Below are positions 13,601-25,330 of a DNA stretch of 64,000 bases, one piece after another (within the stretch, counting starts at the first letter, position 1; each line of letters begins with the position of its first letter). The notes under the pieces are model-generated. The model was not told the origin of the DNA. It searched no databases and saw only the letters and a program-made list of their open reading frames with translations. Both the position numbers and the translations under genes were made by a program. Source of the stretch: Echinometra lucunter (taxonomy: Eukaryota > Echinodermata > Echinoidea > Camarodonta > Echinometridae). The stretch lies in contig CM057158.1 of NCBI GenBank assembly GCA_029962745.1, forward strand, positions 12,928,776-12,992,775, written 5' to 3'.

Positions 13601-16600
13601 GGAGTTGATGAGGTAGTTCATGTGATGGATCAGGAGGAGGTGGTAGATTTTGGAGGAGGGCTTCATGCAGCTCATCATGCCATGCTGAACAATAGACAAC
13701 CGACACACTTTGAGCCCTATAACAGACCTAATATCTTCCATTTTAGGGTGAGTGTTGATGAGATGATCATTATTTGGTAGGACTCGTAGATAGCATTTTT
13801 TTGTGATGTTCCGTTTAACGAATTATGATTGGCAATTCCACTGTAACACAAAAGTGCAACTATTTTTTGTTCATTGTGCTCGTCCATACAAATTATGTAC
13901 CAAGCCCCCCCATCCCCCCCCCCCCAAGAAAGTGACATCTCATTTTAACTCTTCTCTTTGATCAGCCAATGTATCAAACTTTAGACTTTAACAGTCTTCT
14001 TGCAGGTACAATATGTTAATGTATGTTTCATATACTCCAATATTGTAGACTGTGGTTTCAATCTGTGGGAAGCAAAGGCTTAACGTTGTATTAAGAAATA
14101 GAACATAGTCAAAGATGTGTATTGAATGTGATTGAATTGATAAGGTTTTCTGTAATTCCCACTTCTCTTTGCCCTAGGTGCTTCTATTGGTAGTCCTTCT
14201 GTGCCTGACTTTGCTCATCTCCAGCCTTGTATGTATGACTGTACCCGTCTTCATCGGCCGTCATGTCATGGGTCTGTGGATGGGCCAGGGTGCTGTGGTG
14301 CATGAGCTCTATACGGGTGCTTGTGGGCTCTACATCTGCTGGCTGGTACTCAGACTAGGCTCTGTCATGATGACATGGGTGCCGCAGGGTTTGGAGCTGC
14401 TGCTGGTTAAAATCAAAGAATATGCAATACTGGTCAGTGGCCGTGATAGAACTGATTCTGTTGTTACATCAGTCTTTGTGCTCTCTTTTTAATCTTTCCT
14501 CTTTTCATCTTTCTTCTCCTTTCACATTTCATAAAAGGATGAAACAAATCTTACCCTCTTATTTGTATGTGTGCTTTGACATTAACCCATTGAAATGGAC
14601 CCATTAAAAACCAGTTGGTCCCTATTGGCAATTGGTCCCCATTAACCCATAGGCTTTCCAGTATTGTCTACTTTTCCACTTGTTCCTTCTACCACTTTTC
14701 TGGTTTGAACATAATGGGGACATATCCCAGTGCAATAAGTTTTGAGAAATGCTTAAAGTGAGACAAACATCACTTTTCTTTGATCTATTTTCTGTAGGGC
14801 TGGAAGTCTCTTGTAGTTGCTAGCATGTTGCTTGGCATCGTTCCTTTACTATTGGGTGTCTTGTTTGAGCTGGTCGTAGTCATCCCACAACGTGTTCAGA
14901 TGGATCAAACTCCAGTGTTCTTCTTGAGACAGGTAAGGGATTGAGTTGAATAGAAAGGATGAATTTTGCTGTAATAACAGGTGATTGAGCATATGCTCTG
15001 GAGACAATGATTGCTCCAGGCTCAATTTCATCAAAGATACGATTAGGGTCAGGGTGGCAGTAGGGTTTCAGGTCTGGCTTGGGGTTAGGATTAGGGTTAT
15101 GCATAGTATTTGCTCCGAGGTTAAAGTTCAGTATTTGGTTGAAATTATAAAGGGGCAAGGGGCAAAGGTGCAAGCTTATTTATGCTTATTTTTGCTTATC
15201 ATAGTTCATGGCTGAGGTAGGATAATAGAGATCAAAATCAATCAGTCTTCTTCATGAATTCAGGCCAATGTCTGGTTTGAATCATTGCCTTAGTCTGAAG
15301 CTGAACTCCTGGTATATTGTGTCAGTGTTTGACAAACTTTTCTTCCCCCCCCCCCCTCTCTCTCTCTCTCTCTCTGTTGTTTTCTCAGGACTGGGCATTA
15401 GGTGTCCTGCAGGCCAAGATCTTATGTGCCCTGACCATGATGGGACCTAGCTGGTGGCTCAAGGATGTCTTAGAGCAGGTCTATCAGGATGGTTTAAGAC
15501 AACTTAATCTGACTTTCATTACTCGTCGTCTAGCTCTCCCTGTAACCGTCTGCCTTCTTATAGCACTCACAGCTCCCTATTCATTTGCTGTCGGTATTTT
15601 CCCACTTTTTGGTGAGTGTTTTTGAAATATTAACTTTTTAAGAGTTAAAGTTAATCTTTAGATTTGATGGTGGAACAACATATTTCAAAAGGAACCAACA
15701 TTTCTCATGTACTAGATTAATAGTACAGGGGCCAATTCATTGCGTAAAACTTGTGTTTGATCGCAGCTCCTAAAAATCAAACGTAAGTCCTTAATGCACA
15801 CTTCTGATGGACTGAAAATAAAGTTGCCTTTGATTTTTCCAACTTGCATTCAAATGCAAGTTTTATGCAACTGGCTCCAGATCTGCAAAATGCACACCAC
15901 TGGAGAGAACTTTCTGTACTTACTTCTGTTTGATGGATATTTTAGGTCAAACATACAGCACACTGTTGATATTCCCAGGGGGATTTGCATTCAAGTGATT
16001 GACCATAATATTTGATGTATCATATTTCTGAAAATCTTTGTCTTACGTAATTTGACAGGATTTGGAGAAGAAACCAATCATCAGATGGCAAGGCGCATCT
16101 ACCCTCTTATTGTGTCTGTGGTCTTGGGTATCTCTCTGGTTGTATTCCAGGCCAAACAATTCAAGAAACTCTATGAACACATCAAGAATGACAAGTAAGT
16201 CTTATGTTTCTGCCTTGTAGGCATTCGGACTGTGCCATACTCTATGTGCCCAGAGCGTACAGCAAAGCTGGTGACACTGCTTTCATGGTTTCTGCACCGC
16301 GACTGTGGAATGATTTCCCATTACTTTTGTCCACCCGTCCCACTCATTTGACTTTTTGTAGAAGAATCTCTAAATTCTTCTGTTAAATCTTGATCATTTA
16401 CTTTCTTTTTGATGCTTATTGTTTGAATTATGTAAAGGGCTGTGAAATCACTCATGCCTTTGTAATAGCAGTATATAAATAAACTCATTGTATCATATCG
16501 TATTAGATTGTATCGTCTTGTACTGTCTTATATTGTATCATACTTCAGTATTAGGTTCTGTATTTATATTTTAGCTATGGTTTATAAATCACCATACCGT

Positions 16601-17020
16601 TTTTACAACTCTTTCATTTATATTTATATTATATATCTTTTATGTATTACCTGCTGTGTACCTGCCAAGTAAAGGTGTGATGGTCTGATCTACAGAAAAC
16701 CACCCACTCAAAGTGCCAAACTACAGTAGATAATCAACAAGAACAGTACAGTGATCAGTTATTGGGTGGAGGATGTATGTTAGACTAGTGATGAAGAAAG
16801 AATTGTTATCCTATAATGATGTTCATTCAGTAATATGTTGATATTCATGCTCTGAGAAAATATTTCTTTGTAGGATTTTTCATGAAAAGGTCTTGTTTTT
16901 GAAAGTTGATTGTCATCTCTTTTGCCTCTTCTATTCAATAGATACCTGGTTGGACAACAGTTGGTGAACTACGAGCCCAAGTCTGTCCGGGACAATGCTA
17001 CACAAACCGCCGAACATTGA
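4612..17020 (+). CDS. MARCHF6: E3 ubiquitin-protein ligase MARCHF6 (TEB4/Doa10), 5'-incomplete
   Basis: ER-membrane RING-CH ubiquitin ligase that marks misfolded and short-lived proteins for degradation. Exons: 4612-4711, 5196-5269, 5862-6005, 6391-6463, 7015-7279, 8592-8808, 9417-9563, 9961-10100, 10439-10582, 10912-11046, 11715-11935, 12496-12633, 13039-13747, 14178-14432, 14798-14932, 15389-15611, 16059-16194, 16942-17020; phases agree throughout, giving 1,110 codons. Exons 1-2 carry the C4HC3 RING-CH finger (CRVC, CIC, HQDC, CELC). Later exons hold about 14 hydrophobic segments and the conserved TD-type core [14 protein letters not shown] (10439-10582). The C-terminal [10 protein letters not shown] matches the family's conserved tail. 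It is about 200 residues longer than the 910-residue human protein, mainly because of acidic and Gly-rich loops at 7100-7279, 8592-8808 and 13039-13680. Donors at 10101 (GTATCC) and 14433 (GTCAGT) are weak. The missing start should encode only a few residues. The identification is firm. Confidence 0.97.
5146..5176. repeat. (CT)n microsatellite in the acceptor tract of a MARCHF6 exon
   Basis: An uninterrupted CT run forms most of the polypyrimidine tract before the acceptor at 5191-5195. Length variation here could affect splicing of the second RING-CH exon. A similar C/CT run precedes the acceptor at 15386-15388. Confidence 0.8.
9803..9900 (+). pseudogene. Partial tandem copy of MARCHF6 exon 9961-10100
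   Basis: Sequence from 9803 resembles the acceptor region and first ~65 bases of the real exon, offset by exactly 130 bases (CATTCTATCCATA at 9831, CATTCTGTCCATA at 9961). The match includes the intronic ACTTGTTTT tract. An AG lies immediately before the homologous exon start. From there the frame reads A-F-Y-P-Y-H-I-G-G, like A-F-C-P-Y-H-I-G-G in the true exon, and stays open until a TAG at about 9911. The second half of the exon is absent. It most likely decayed after a local duplication, but the open frame leaves room for rare alternative splicing. Confidence 0.75.
12060..12262. mobile_element. Inverted-repeat MITE in a MARCHF6 intron
   Basis: Ends resemble inverted copies (GGGCCCCATTTCTTAA and TTTTATGAAATGTGATCC). 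Internally, GCTATTGAAATCCTTGC is repeated twice and followed by ATCTGATTGGCTGAGAGC. The last string is nearly shared with the element at 20165-20302, so the two belong to one family. Confidence 0.7.
12370..12470 (+). pseudogene. Partial tandem copy of MARCHF6 exon 12496-12633
   Basis: After an acceptor-like AATAG (12375-12379), bases from 12380 align with the first ~85 bases of the true exon 116 bases downstream. GAGACAC, CCCTAGAGCTA, TGTTGCT and CAAGGA-ACAC blocks are shared. A net 2-base deletion before CCCTAGAG shifts the frame and leads to a TAG at about 12448, so this copy cannot replace the exon. It is the second decayed upstream exon copy in this gene. Confidence 0.75.
13080..13640 (+). 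other. Acidic low-complexity insertion within MARCHF6 exon 13039-13747
   Basis: This exon encodes a loop that starts with L-R-S-Y-L-L-G-D and ends with [11 protein letters not shown] and N-I-F-H-F-R, all matching vertebrate MARCHF6. The intervening ~185 residues have no counterpart of similar length there. They are dominated by Glu and Asp, with a near-pure E/D/V run around 13545-13610. The loop is expected to face the cytosol between membrane segments. Complementary reading frames on the minus strand are shadows of its purine bias. Confidence 0.85.
16210..16500 (+). mobile_element. 3' end of a non-LTR retrotransposon (CR1/L2/Jockey-like)
   Basis: In the last MARCHF6 intron a short frame (16204-16383) reads V-P-R-A-Y followed by G-D-T-A-F and A-P-R-L-W-N-D-F-P. 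This is the C-terminal signature of non-LTR reverse-transcriptase polyproteins. After the stop, AGTATATAAATAAA (~16471-16484) leads into a run of GTATCATATCGTATTAGATT-type tail repeats. The upstream reverse transcriptase is missing, so this is a 5'-truncated insertion in the same orientation as the gene. Confidence 0.75.
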
Positions 17021-18245
17021 ACATCGTTGATGGCGCTCTGCATTCAGAGATACAGCCACACAAACAGCAACGTGGAGCATTGCTGATGGAAGCTACATAG
17101 TATATCATACTTGACAGAGTGCTACGTTGAACATGTAAACTAATTCCATTATGAGACTGCAAATTACTAAGATGAAGCGTCGATCCAAGAATTGCATGAA
17201 TTAAAGGAGTTTAAAAACTCTGAACAGGCAATTTGACTGATAAGTATTATTGAATCTGCATTTCTGCCTGGACTAAGACTCGACTTGCACTGGCCATTGC
17301 ATATGCTGAAATAGGAACAAAATTCATGCTGTATTGACTGTGATGAAGTCAAAAAAAGGATGCCCAAGATCTAAAGGTTTGCCATTTTTATGTTGATTGC
17401 ATTTATTATGTTGCTCAACACTTGTTCTACTGTCTTATACATGTTTCAGATTGTTTTCATTTCAGGGTAGTTTCCTTTACATTGGGGATTTTGTCTCCTG
17501 ATTAGCAAATGAGCTTGAAAATGTTTCCGTTGTAATTTTGTATTATCTTTTAGTGTTCAGAATTTCAGTTTTTCATATTAAATATTCCTTGTCATCAGAT
17601 ATTCTATGTGTTGCCTACTTAGTACAGTAAAAAAAAAAAAAACACTTTACCTCTTTGAACAGAGCTAAAGCATGAGAACATAAGTACTGCTTGAAGGTTA
17701 TGTAGAGTTTTGGTAGGCCATCAAAAACTATTCATCAGATATCTTTGCTTTTAGTTAGTCAGTAGCAAGATACAAGTGAAACTAAGATGCTGTGAAGTTT
17801 TTTTCCTCCTTAAGTTGAATATTAAAAGAAATGAAAGACAAAAGTACTTTTGATCTTGGGTTCAGTGACGTAAAATCAAACAGTGCTTGCACACGTGGAA
17901 AACCAGTGATAGTTCTGTTTATGCAACAAGCGTCCCTAACAAGCACTGTGTGGGGAGGGGTGGAGGTGCAGGAGTCCTAACATAGGGCTGAGTGTAGCTG
18001 TTGTATTGCATTAATTTCAGGCGTTTACGCTAAAATTCACTGGAAGTCAGGAATGGAATATCTCTCGCACATAATCTTTCTGCTACCAAAACTGTACATG
18101 CGCTTTTAACTTTACTAATTCGTACAGTCTGCATTTTGGGGTTTTCATATTCAACTTTCTTTGAAAGTTACCTTATGTATGATATACATGTAACATGTTT
18201 TATGAGTTACTAATTGTAGGAAATAGCTCTGTAGATTGACAGACT
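17021..18245 (+). other. Presumed start of MARCHF6 3' UTR
   Basis: Directly downstream of the TGA; AT-rich with no other gene. No decisive polyadenylation signal was identified. AATAAA occurs far downstream (around 20690, 21391 and 21855), so the 3' end cannot be placed by eye. Confidence 0.45.
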
Positions 18246-18566
18246 GGGGGGGGGGGGGGGTGTTGCAAGAAAGTTGAGTTGCAATCAACTGCAAATTAGT
18301 TGTAAATATTGCAATTGATTGTAAAGTTAAGTTATGCTTGATTTGCGATCGATTGCAAGACTTGTGCGTGATATTAATATCAGGTGCAGCTTTTTTTTTT
18401 GCAACATGATTGATTGTAAGTTGTGATCAATTGCAAATTTGCAATTAATTAATCCCAAGACTTTTGACTGATTTAGGGGATTTGCAATTGATTGCATATT
18501 AATCGCAAGACTTTCGACCAATTTCCCGGATTTGCAAATTGATTGCTACTTTCTTGCAACACCCCC
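18246..18566. mobile_element. Inverted-repeat element with internal TTGCAATTGATTGCA repeats
   Basis: The terminal inverted repeat is GGGGGTGTTGCAAGAAAGT at 18255-18273 and its complement ending at 18566. Between them, short near-palindromes of the TTGCAATTGATTGCAA type recur several times with CAAGACTTT spacers. The left end merges with an 18-base G run. No coding sequence. Confidence 0.75.
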
Positions 18567-20164
18567 TGTGATGAAAAGACTTTGTTTAGCATGAAAATCA
18601 TGATGACAGTAATTGCACCATTCACAGGCCCCAATATGTTTGTTGGATTATGTCATTGATATTTGTTTTGTGCATGTACTATAGAAGAGAAAATATGACC
18701 TGATGAATATTGCAACTGCTCTGATTATAAACAGACACTCATTTTTTTTTATTGATTTGTTTAATGCTCTGAAAGCAACTCAATAACATAGGTGATGGCA
18801 GAACATGTGGATTGTTCTGTTTCCCATAAATAATCATTTTAATGAAGAATCCATGCTTTATGGACTATATGTGTTGCAGTGTATTTTTTTTATACTTTCA
18901 TATAAATGCATCTAATGATTTGCTTCATAGCAGGTTATAGATATGTTAATATCTGTTTATCTGTTTACTTCATTGGAAGGATTTGTCGAAAAGCATGTAA
19001 GAGAGAAGTGACAATATAAAGCAGTGACGTGAAAATTTTCATACAATCAAATCACTCTTGCGTTATTCGTGTTGAAGCAGTACAATGCACTGCATTAGAA
19101 ATGGACTCAAATTATTCTGTGAATTTTTCTCTTGTCTTATGTATTCTGGATTTAAAGATAGTGCATAAGTGTCACTGAAAGGAGACACTGTACTGCAATG
19201 TGGTAAGCTTTCGCTCAGATTTAGGTTTTTGATACATGTCCAGTTCATGTCATATTTGCATTTATATGCCTGACTGTAAGAATCTTTCCTAATCCTGTCA
19301 TCTGATTGGTTGAAAATGAAGTCGTGTTTTTAACTATGCCTGCAAAACTTCACTCTGCCCATAATTTTGCTGCAATCCCCATGGGTTTACGTGTAAAATT
19401 TTACTTTGTGTGAGTGCAGATACCATAACCTAGATGCGATTTAATTGTTAAATTTAGGTTACATGCGCAGAGGACTGGTGATCTTAATTTATCTCCAGTT
19501 TTTTAGTTTATCAACATTATTTTTGGTAAATCGCACATTCTTTGACTCTTATCTTGTTTAGATTTCTTTGAATGTTCAGTCATAATAGGATGTAAGGTCC
19601 CATTGAGCCTATAGAAACAGCTAGGCCTTTTAGCAGTCAGTATATCTATATTATCAGAGTCATTGCTAGTTGTTAATTCAGGTATTTATTGTTCTGATCA
19701 GTATGCAAATCAGAACCGTCAAGTCATTGTTCTGATCAGTATGCGAAACCACTCATCGGTTTGTCAACACAACCACTGCATGAAGGAAATTTGATGCAAG
19801 TGAAAATATAGTTTATCTGCCTTCTGCTTCCATCTCATGTCGTAGATTATCTTTTTTTATGTTACCTAGTTTTAATAGAATGGGGTTTTTTTTTTCCACC
19901 CAGTATACTGACTGCTGAGAATATCCATTGGTTGGTGGGGGATTGTCTTTAAATTTCAGTATAAGGGTCATTCTGTTATGTGTTGGTAAAGTATGCTCAG
20001 TTTACAGGAGTTAATTTGTCATAATTCTTTGCACTGCCATCAAATCTATAGTGTATACGTATTATTTCTTGCATATAGATATATTTGCGAATAGGGATAA
20101 ACATACCATTTCGATGATACAGTGTATGAGCATTTAATTTCAACACTTGGGCCTACATGTGATA
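18567..20164. other. Non-coding AT-rich stretch
   Basis: No gene recognised. A short direct repeat GTTCTGATCAGTATGC occurs twice near 19690-19745. A CATCTGATTGGTTGAAAA string near 19298 resembles the internal segment of the MITE family seen at 12060 and 20165. Confidence 0.4.
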
Positions 20165-20302
20165 GGGGAGCGTTTCATGAAGTATATTGTCAGTCATTTT
20201 TATTGACAACTGTTATAAGCTACTGAAATCCTTTCATCTGATTGGTTGAGAGCAAATTTGTCAGTAAATATCACTGACAAGACAGTTCATGAAATGCTCC
20301 CC
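20165..20302. mobile_element. Short MITE, same family as 12060-12262
   Basis: Ends are the inverted pair GGGGAGCGTTTCATGAA and TTCATGAAATGCTCCCC. The interior has ACTGTTATAAGCTACTGAAA and CATCTGATTGGTTGAGAGCA, almost the same as in the MARCHF6 intron copy. Confidence 0.75.
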
Positions 20303-20518
20303 AGAGCTGACTTCGAGAATGATTACATATATTTTTCACAAAACCCACTCATGAAACCTTGATATACTGCAGATTTTTCTTCTTTCCTTAGAAATTTATT
20401 GCAATGTATTCATGCATGAATTGACCATGGAAATTCACTGTTGATAACCCGTACAGTGATAAAGGAAAAATGGCATAATAATTTCAACCATTGCACAGTC
20501 AAACTTGTCTATAGCAGT

Positions 20519-20795
20519 CAAGGCCATACGCGGGAAATTTTTTGCGGGTGGGGGGGGGGAGCATGAATATGTTCAATATTTGAGGGAACATGCAAGCGAG
20601 GGAGCGAAGTGACTGAGCAGGAGCTTTCACATTTTTAGAATTTAAATTGAACTGGTGCACACTTTGGGAAGAATTTTTGGAAATTTTCAATAAAACAAAT
20701 TTGGGAAAAATAGAAAAAAGGGGGGTTTTGAAAATGTCGAATTTCGGGGGAAGGGGGCAGTTCCCCCCCCCCCCCCCATGCGTGTACGGCCATGA
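20519..20795 (-). repeat. Repeat related to 39168-39715, with TACGCC/GGCGTA-like ends
   Basis: Begins AAGGCCATACGCGGGAAAT, ends near CATGCGTGTACGGCC, and contains G and C homopolymers. GCGAGGGAGCGAAGTGACTG (~20597-20616) is essentially the reverse complement of CAGTCACTTCGCTCCCTCGC-like sequence at about 39464-39483, which links the two loci as one family in opposite orientation. Confidence 0.55.
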
Positions 20796-21538
20796 TACGG
20801 CCATACAGTCACTAAACTTTTGAAATTTTACACACTGGCAGATATACATGTAATAACATGACAACACAGCCATTGCATATGTTGGCATATTTATTGTACC
20901 TATTTTACTTTGCAGATCTTTGAATCCAAAACGAAATAACCTCATTTTATTTGTCGTAATTTATGAGAAAGGTGACAGGAGTTATCCATGTGATTATTTC
21001 AAGTCACAAGGTATTTACCAAATTCTGGTCATGGAGGGTTTTTTTTTTTTTTTCTTTTGTGCAGTTCAAATCATGTATTTGATTTGTTTAGATATTTGAT
21101 ATGATGCAAGAGTGCAGAATTATGCTCCTGATATAATATTTGGTTATATATGCTCTTATACTTGGCAGAGCTACTGGTATGTTTATTTCTGATAAAAGAA
21201 GACGTTTTTAAATTCCCCTTTATTTTCTTAAAAACTTGCCATGTAGAACATTGATCTTTTTGTGTTTGCAATTATCTTTATTTGTGGGCTTAGTATGTAA
21301 AATGAAAATATTATTTACGCTATATGTACAATAATTGATCTTGGTTGAAACTTCAAAGGACTGAATATAAATTAAATGTATATGGAGAGAATAAAAACTA
21401 TGAATGTCAATTACAATACTATGACTCTGTTTATCTCAATTCAATACGATGTGCTTGGTTAACTTTTTTATTTACAATATGCCCTTTTCTGAGAAGAGTA
21501 TTCTCTTCAATCCACTCAACACTATACATGTACTTGTC

Positions 21539-22125
21539 AAAGGAAAATGCAACCCAGGCATCAGTGTGCTCTTAGTGAATGGAGATGACCAAGAAGAGTA
21601 AACAGTGAAAGTTTGAGCAAAATCAGACAATCTGTTCAAAAGTTATGAATTTTGAAAGTTTCAGTAAATCTCTTGTACAGGGATCCTTGAGTTGGCAACT
21701 TTGTCAGCATCTGTGATGTCATCTTGGACAACTCTCCATTCATTTTGTGCATAAATTAAAAAAAATGATTTTTATGAAATTTCAAGTCAGGAATCAACAT
21801 AATTCTTCCCAAAATGCTTACAGAATTGATGTAGCCATGTCATACTCAAGACAATAAATCAAACAATTTTCTGTTTTTCTTGAAAATGAAGGAAATGTGA
21901 AATTCTGTGTACAAAATAAATGGAGAGTTGTCCACGATGACATCACAGATACTGGTGGAGTTGCCAACTCAAGGATCCCTATAACAAGGATTTATTTTAA
22001 CTTACAAAGTTCATAATTCTTGAACAGCTTGTCCGATTTTGCTCAAACTTTCACTGTTTACTCTTCTTGTTCATCTTCATTCACTGGAAGCACACTGATG
22101 TCTGGGTCGTTGCATTCTCCTTTAA
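21539..22125. mobile_element. Long-armed inverted-repeat (foldback-type) element
   Basis: Two arms of roughly 220 bp face each other around a ~140-bp centre. Left-arm landmarks are CAGGCATCAGTGTGCT, AAACAGTGAAAGTTTGAGC, GGGATCCTTGAGTTGGCAAC and GTGATGTCATCTTGGACAAC. Each recurs as its reverse complement in mirror order between 21895 and 22125. No open reading frame. Confidence 0.8.
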
Positions 22126-22485
22126 AGCTGGTGTACAGTTTGGGTAGCAAACAGAAAATCATGAATCTGATTAAATAGAGTCTCAGATTGTCTGCTTCGC
22201 CCGAGATATGTTTGAGATTATGCAATATTCCATTCCTGCTTTTCGTTGAATTTTAGTGTTAATATGTGGACGGAATGTAGAACTCCTCTGCCCCCTGATC
22301 ACTCCCTGCACAAGATTGATAGTTCCTGTTTCTTATAAGGGGCCTTTACAGTACAAACTGACCAGTGCTTGTAGTATTATATTACCCCAATCACTGGATT
22401 CAATATTACTACTCTGCACATTACTGTCACATTCTCAACTCCTTGGAGAGAATTCCTGCCAGTCGCCAATTTTAACAGGCACGCA
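22126..22485. other. Non-coding
   Basis: No gene or clear repeat recognised. Short frames here overlap the SINE downstream and do not resemble a protein. Confidence 0.35.
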
Positions 22486-22660
22486 CACGCTAATCCAATC
22501 ACACAGACCTTTGCATCCTACTGGGTACCAAATTGCCACAATACCCCAAGAGAAGAGTAGCAAAAATGTCCTGCCAAAGGACATCACTGCCAGGCTGGGA
22601 TTTGACCCCTCGACCCTTTGATTGAGAGTCAAGTGAATGAACCACTACACCCCACCTCCA
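22486..22660 (-). mobile_element. tRNA-derived SINE
   Basis: Read on the minus strand from about 22660. A tRNA-like head GTGTAGTGGTTCATTCACTT (A-box region) is followed by GGTCGAGGGGTCAAATCCC (B-box region). The tail GCAGTGATGTCCTTTGGCA and a GT-rich end follow, as in many invertebrate SINEs. It is not a functional tRNA because the clover-leaf stems are not maintained. Confidence 0.7.
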
Positions 22661-25180
22661 CAATGATGATCACAGTGCTTCATTATGCTTTTCACGTCAA
22701 CAGAACCTTCATTGGTTTTAGGCATGTGCAAGCCCTGATGCGCATCAATGCTGTTGAGAGGTTTAGGCCCCTGGCCCAGGCTTGCCTTTCAGTAGTTTAA
22801 TATTCAACTTGAGGAGTAAAAAGAAATTCCCAGCATCTTATTTATGCTAGGACTGGCATCTTGACTAAGCTAAAAGCAATTAAATCTGATGAATAGTTTT
22901 TGAAGGCCTTCCAAAATTGTACATAACCCTTAAATCTAGTTCACACATGTGCCACATTAAATCACAGGAATTTTGAAGCCAACTGCATTTCCCAGTCTTG
23001 AATCTTATAACACACAGGTTCAGTACACACAGGATTTTTAATGCTTCACTCAGCCAAACATGCTGCTCATTCAGTACACAAAGAATGAACACTGAGTTTC
23101 GCTTTTTCTTAATACATGTATTAATATTTATCATGAATGCAAATAACTCTGAACACTCTCAATATATTCTTTATATAACCATTTATTTAGAATATCATAT
23201 TTACAATTCCCACAATGTGAGTTTAGATTACCCCCAGAAATAAAGTAAATGAGTTTACAATCTTGAAAATACATCGTGTGAAAAAATCTGTGAAAAAGCT
23301 GTAAAATGGGTTAATCTCCATATTCTTAAGTGATATATATAGATAGAGTGAATTTCTTTGCACATACATTGTATATCGTTAATTCATCTGCATCTTGTCT
23401 TTCCATTTCTCAAGTATCATTCATACTACATTAATTTTGCAAAGCCAGAGAAACAGATGGTCATTCAGCTGTCATAATTTTACAATGACATGCTTTGTGA
23501 CAGTTTTACATGAATGAAATAACATGCATGCTCTTAATCATTGAGTACATAGAACAGTCACATGAAATGTTTCAAGAAACAGAAAATGACAGGACACACT
23601 ATCTCCTAGCTTTCCTTCCTTCCTATTCTCAAACAATGCACTCTGAAATACCATTACATGAACCAGGCCCCTAAAGCTCCACCATTTTGTCCAGATTCAT
23701 TAGAAGGCCGACCTAAGCACCCATCAATACTCATGATCAAAAATGAATAATTCATTTTGTAAAATGCTTCCAACTAATAGCATTTGTTTGTACGTGTTAT
23801 GAAATATTACACGCATCAGCTTACCGCATGCGCAGTTAATGCACAATAAATGCCCAACAAATGCGCATTAAATCAAAAAATTACAATCAAACTGATACAT
23901 GCAATAGATATGTATAATGCAACAGTGTTAGCGATATCATGGTGATAACACGTGCTTATCGACCCCTTCAAATGATCCGAAAGAGGCGGGGCCTAATGCC
24001 ATTCGCGTAATGATATCCGTGCGTGCTGCTTTTCGTCTAGTAAATTTATCATATCTCTATGACAAGAACCATCATTTTAATACACAAATACATGTAAACA
24101 TTCTTTTTTCCTTCTAAACGGCATTCATTTCTCTTTTCATCACTTACTGCATTTTGTTAGTACATTGGAAGCTGCCTGCACAGTACAGGGTACATTTCAA
24201 GGTCTGAATCACTTCGCATCAAAACTTAATATAGAGAGCACAATAAACTTGCCTTTGTTAATGGTGTAGTAAAGCACCTGCAATATTCTGCATCTATTCT
24301 TTTTTTTTTTCAAAATAAATCTTTAATAACATACGGTTAGTGTCTCGTCTTCAGCTGACAAATCAAATCAGCTTTGTTTTTTTAACTTACATGTTGGTCA
24401 CACATCATCTCCTTTTTTTTTTCAATCTTGAAAACTACCAAAAACAGCAAAATACAAGGGTCCTTCTGAACCCTATTCTCTCAATGTAATATCAATAATA
24501 TATGCAAAATATACTTTTTCTTTTACCTCCACCATATATAACATGCCTCTTTTTCCCTACTAAATGTAATACTGCAAATCACAAGAAGAAAAGAGCTCAG
24601 ACAGAACTTCCTGGCATTGGTTTATTAAATCAAAGCACAGGAAATCAGAAAAATGAATACACAAAATACATGTATAAAGAAAGAAGCAATCTACCCATCA
24701 TGAAATAGGGTTTCCAACTGTCCAAAATAATGATTAAAGCTTTCAATATAACTTTTTATAGATATACCTACATGAAAGGTGCTCTTCCTAAAAATTTCCT
24801 TAACTTTTTTTTTCAGCATTTCAATCATCACTAAATGTGTCAAAGTTAAACAAAATGTAGTGGCACGAAAAGATATGTTGTCTGTAATCTGTATTGTTAA
24901 GTTCCGGACATGTCAGTGAGGGCAACTCCATTCCGTTTAAAGCTACCTGCATGGCCTCATGGACATAATTCTATTTCATTTTCATTTCAGCTTTGGTTCT
25001 AGCCTTCTTCACATGTATATCATATACATTGCAAATAACTAAATGAAATAGAAAAGAGTAAGGACAGGGGTATAATGCAAAAATTTGTAATCTTACAACT
25101 TTCAATCTATTACAAATCAATATCATGCAATTCCAGGTACTATAGAACTGATTCATTATGATCAAACATCACATCTCTTC
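22661..25180. other. Non-coding AT-rich interval between convergent genes
   Basis: No gene found on either strand. It could contain part of either 3' UTR. A slightly GC-richer patch around 23940-24010 (AGGCGGGGCC, TCGACCCC) stands out but has no partner structure. Confidence 0.4.
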
Positions 25181-25330
25181 AGGGCCTCGTTGCATGAAAC
25201 TTACCATTAATGGTAACTACCATGGTAACACTGCTCAACAGCCAATCAAATTCAAGGTTTCCATGGAAGTTACCACTGAAGGCAAAGTTACAATGTACCA
25301 TCAATGACAAGCTTCATGCAATGGGCCCTG
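25181..25330. mobile_element. Hairpin MITE, GTTGCAT family copy 1
   Basis: Inverted ends AGGGCCTCGTTGCATGAA and TTCATGCAATGGGCCCT. The interior has ACCATTAATGGTAACT and CAACAGCCAATCAAATTCAA. Copies at 31028-31185 and 57499-57656 share the ends and the internal CAGCCAATCAAATTCAA motif (reverse complement in the third). Confidence 0.8.

Noticed and set aside
13210..13741. Minus-strand frames opposite the acidic MARCHF6 exon
   Set aside because: Shadows of the purine-rich coding strand; the plus-strand frame joins conserved flanking exons in phase.
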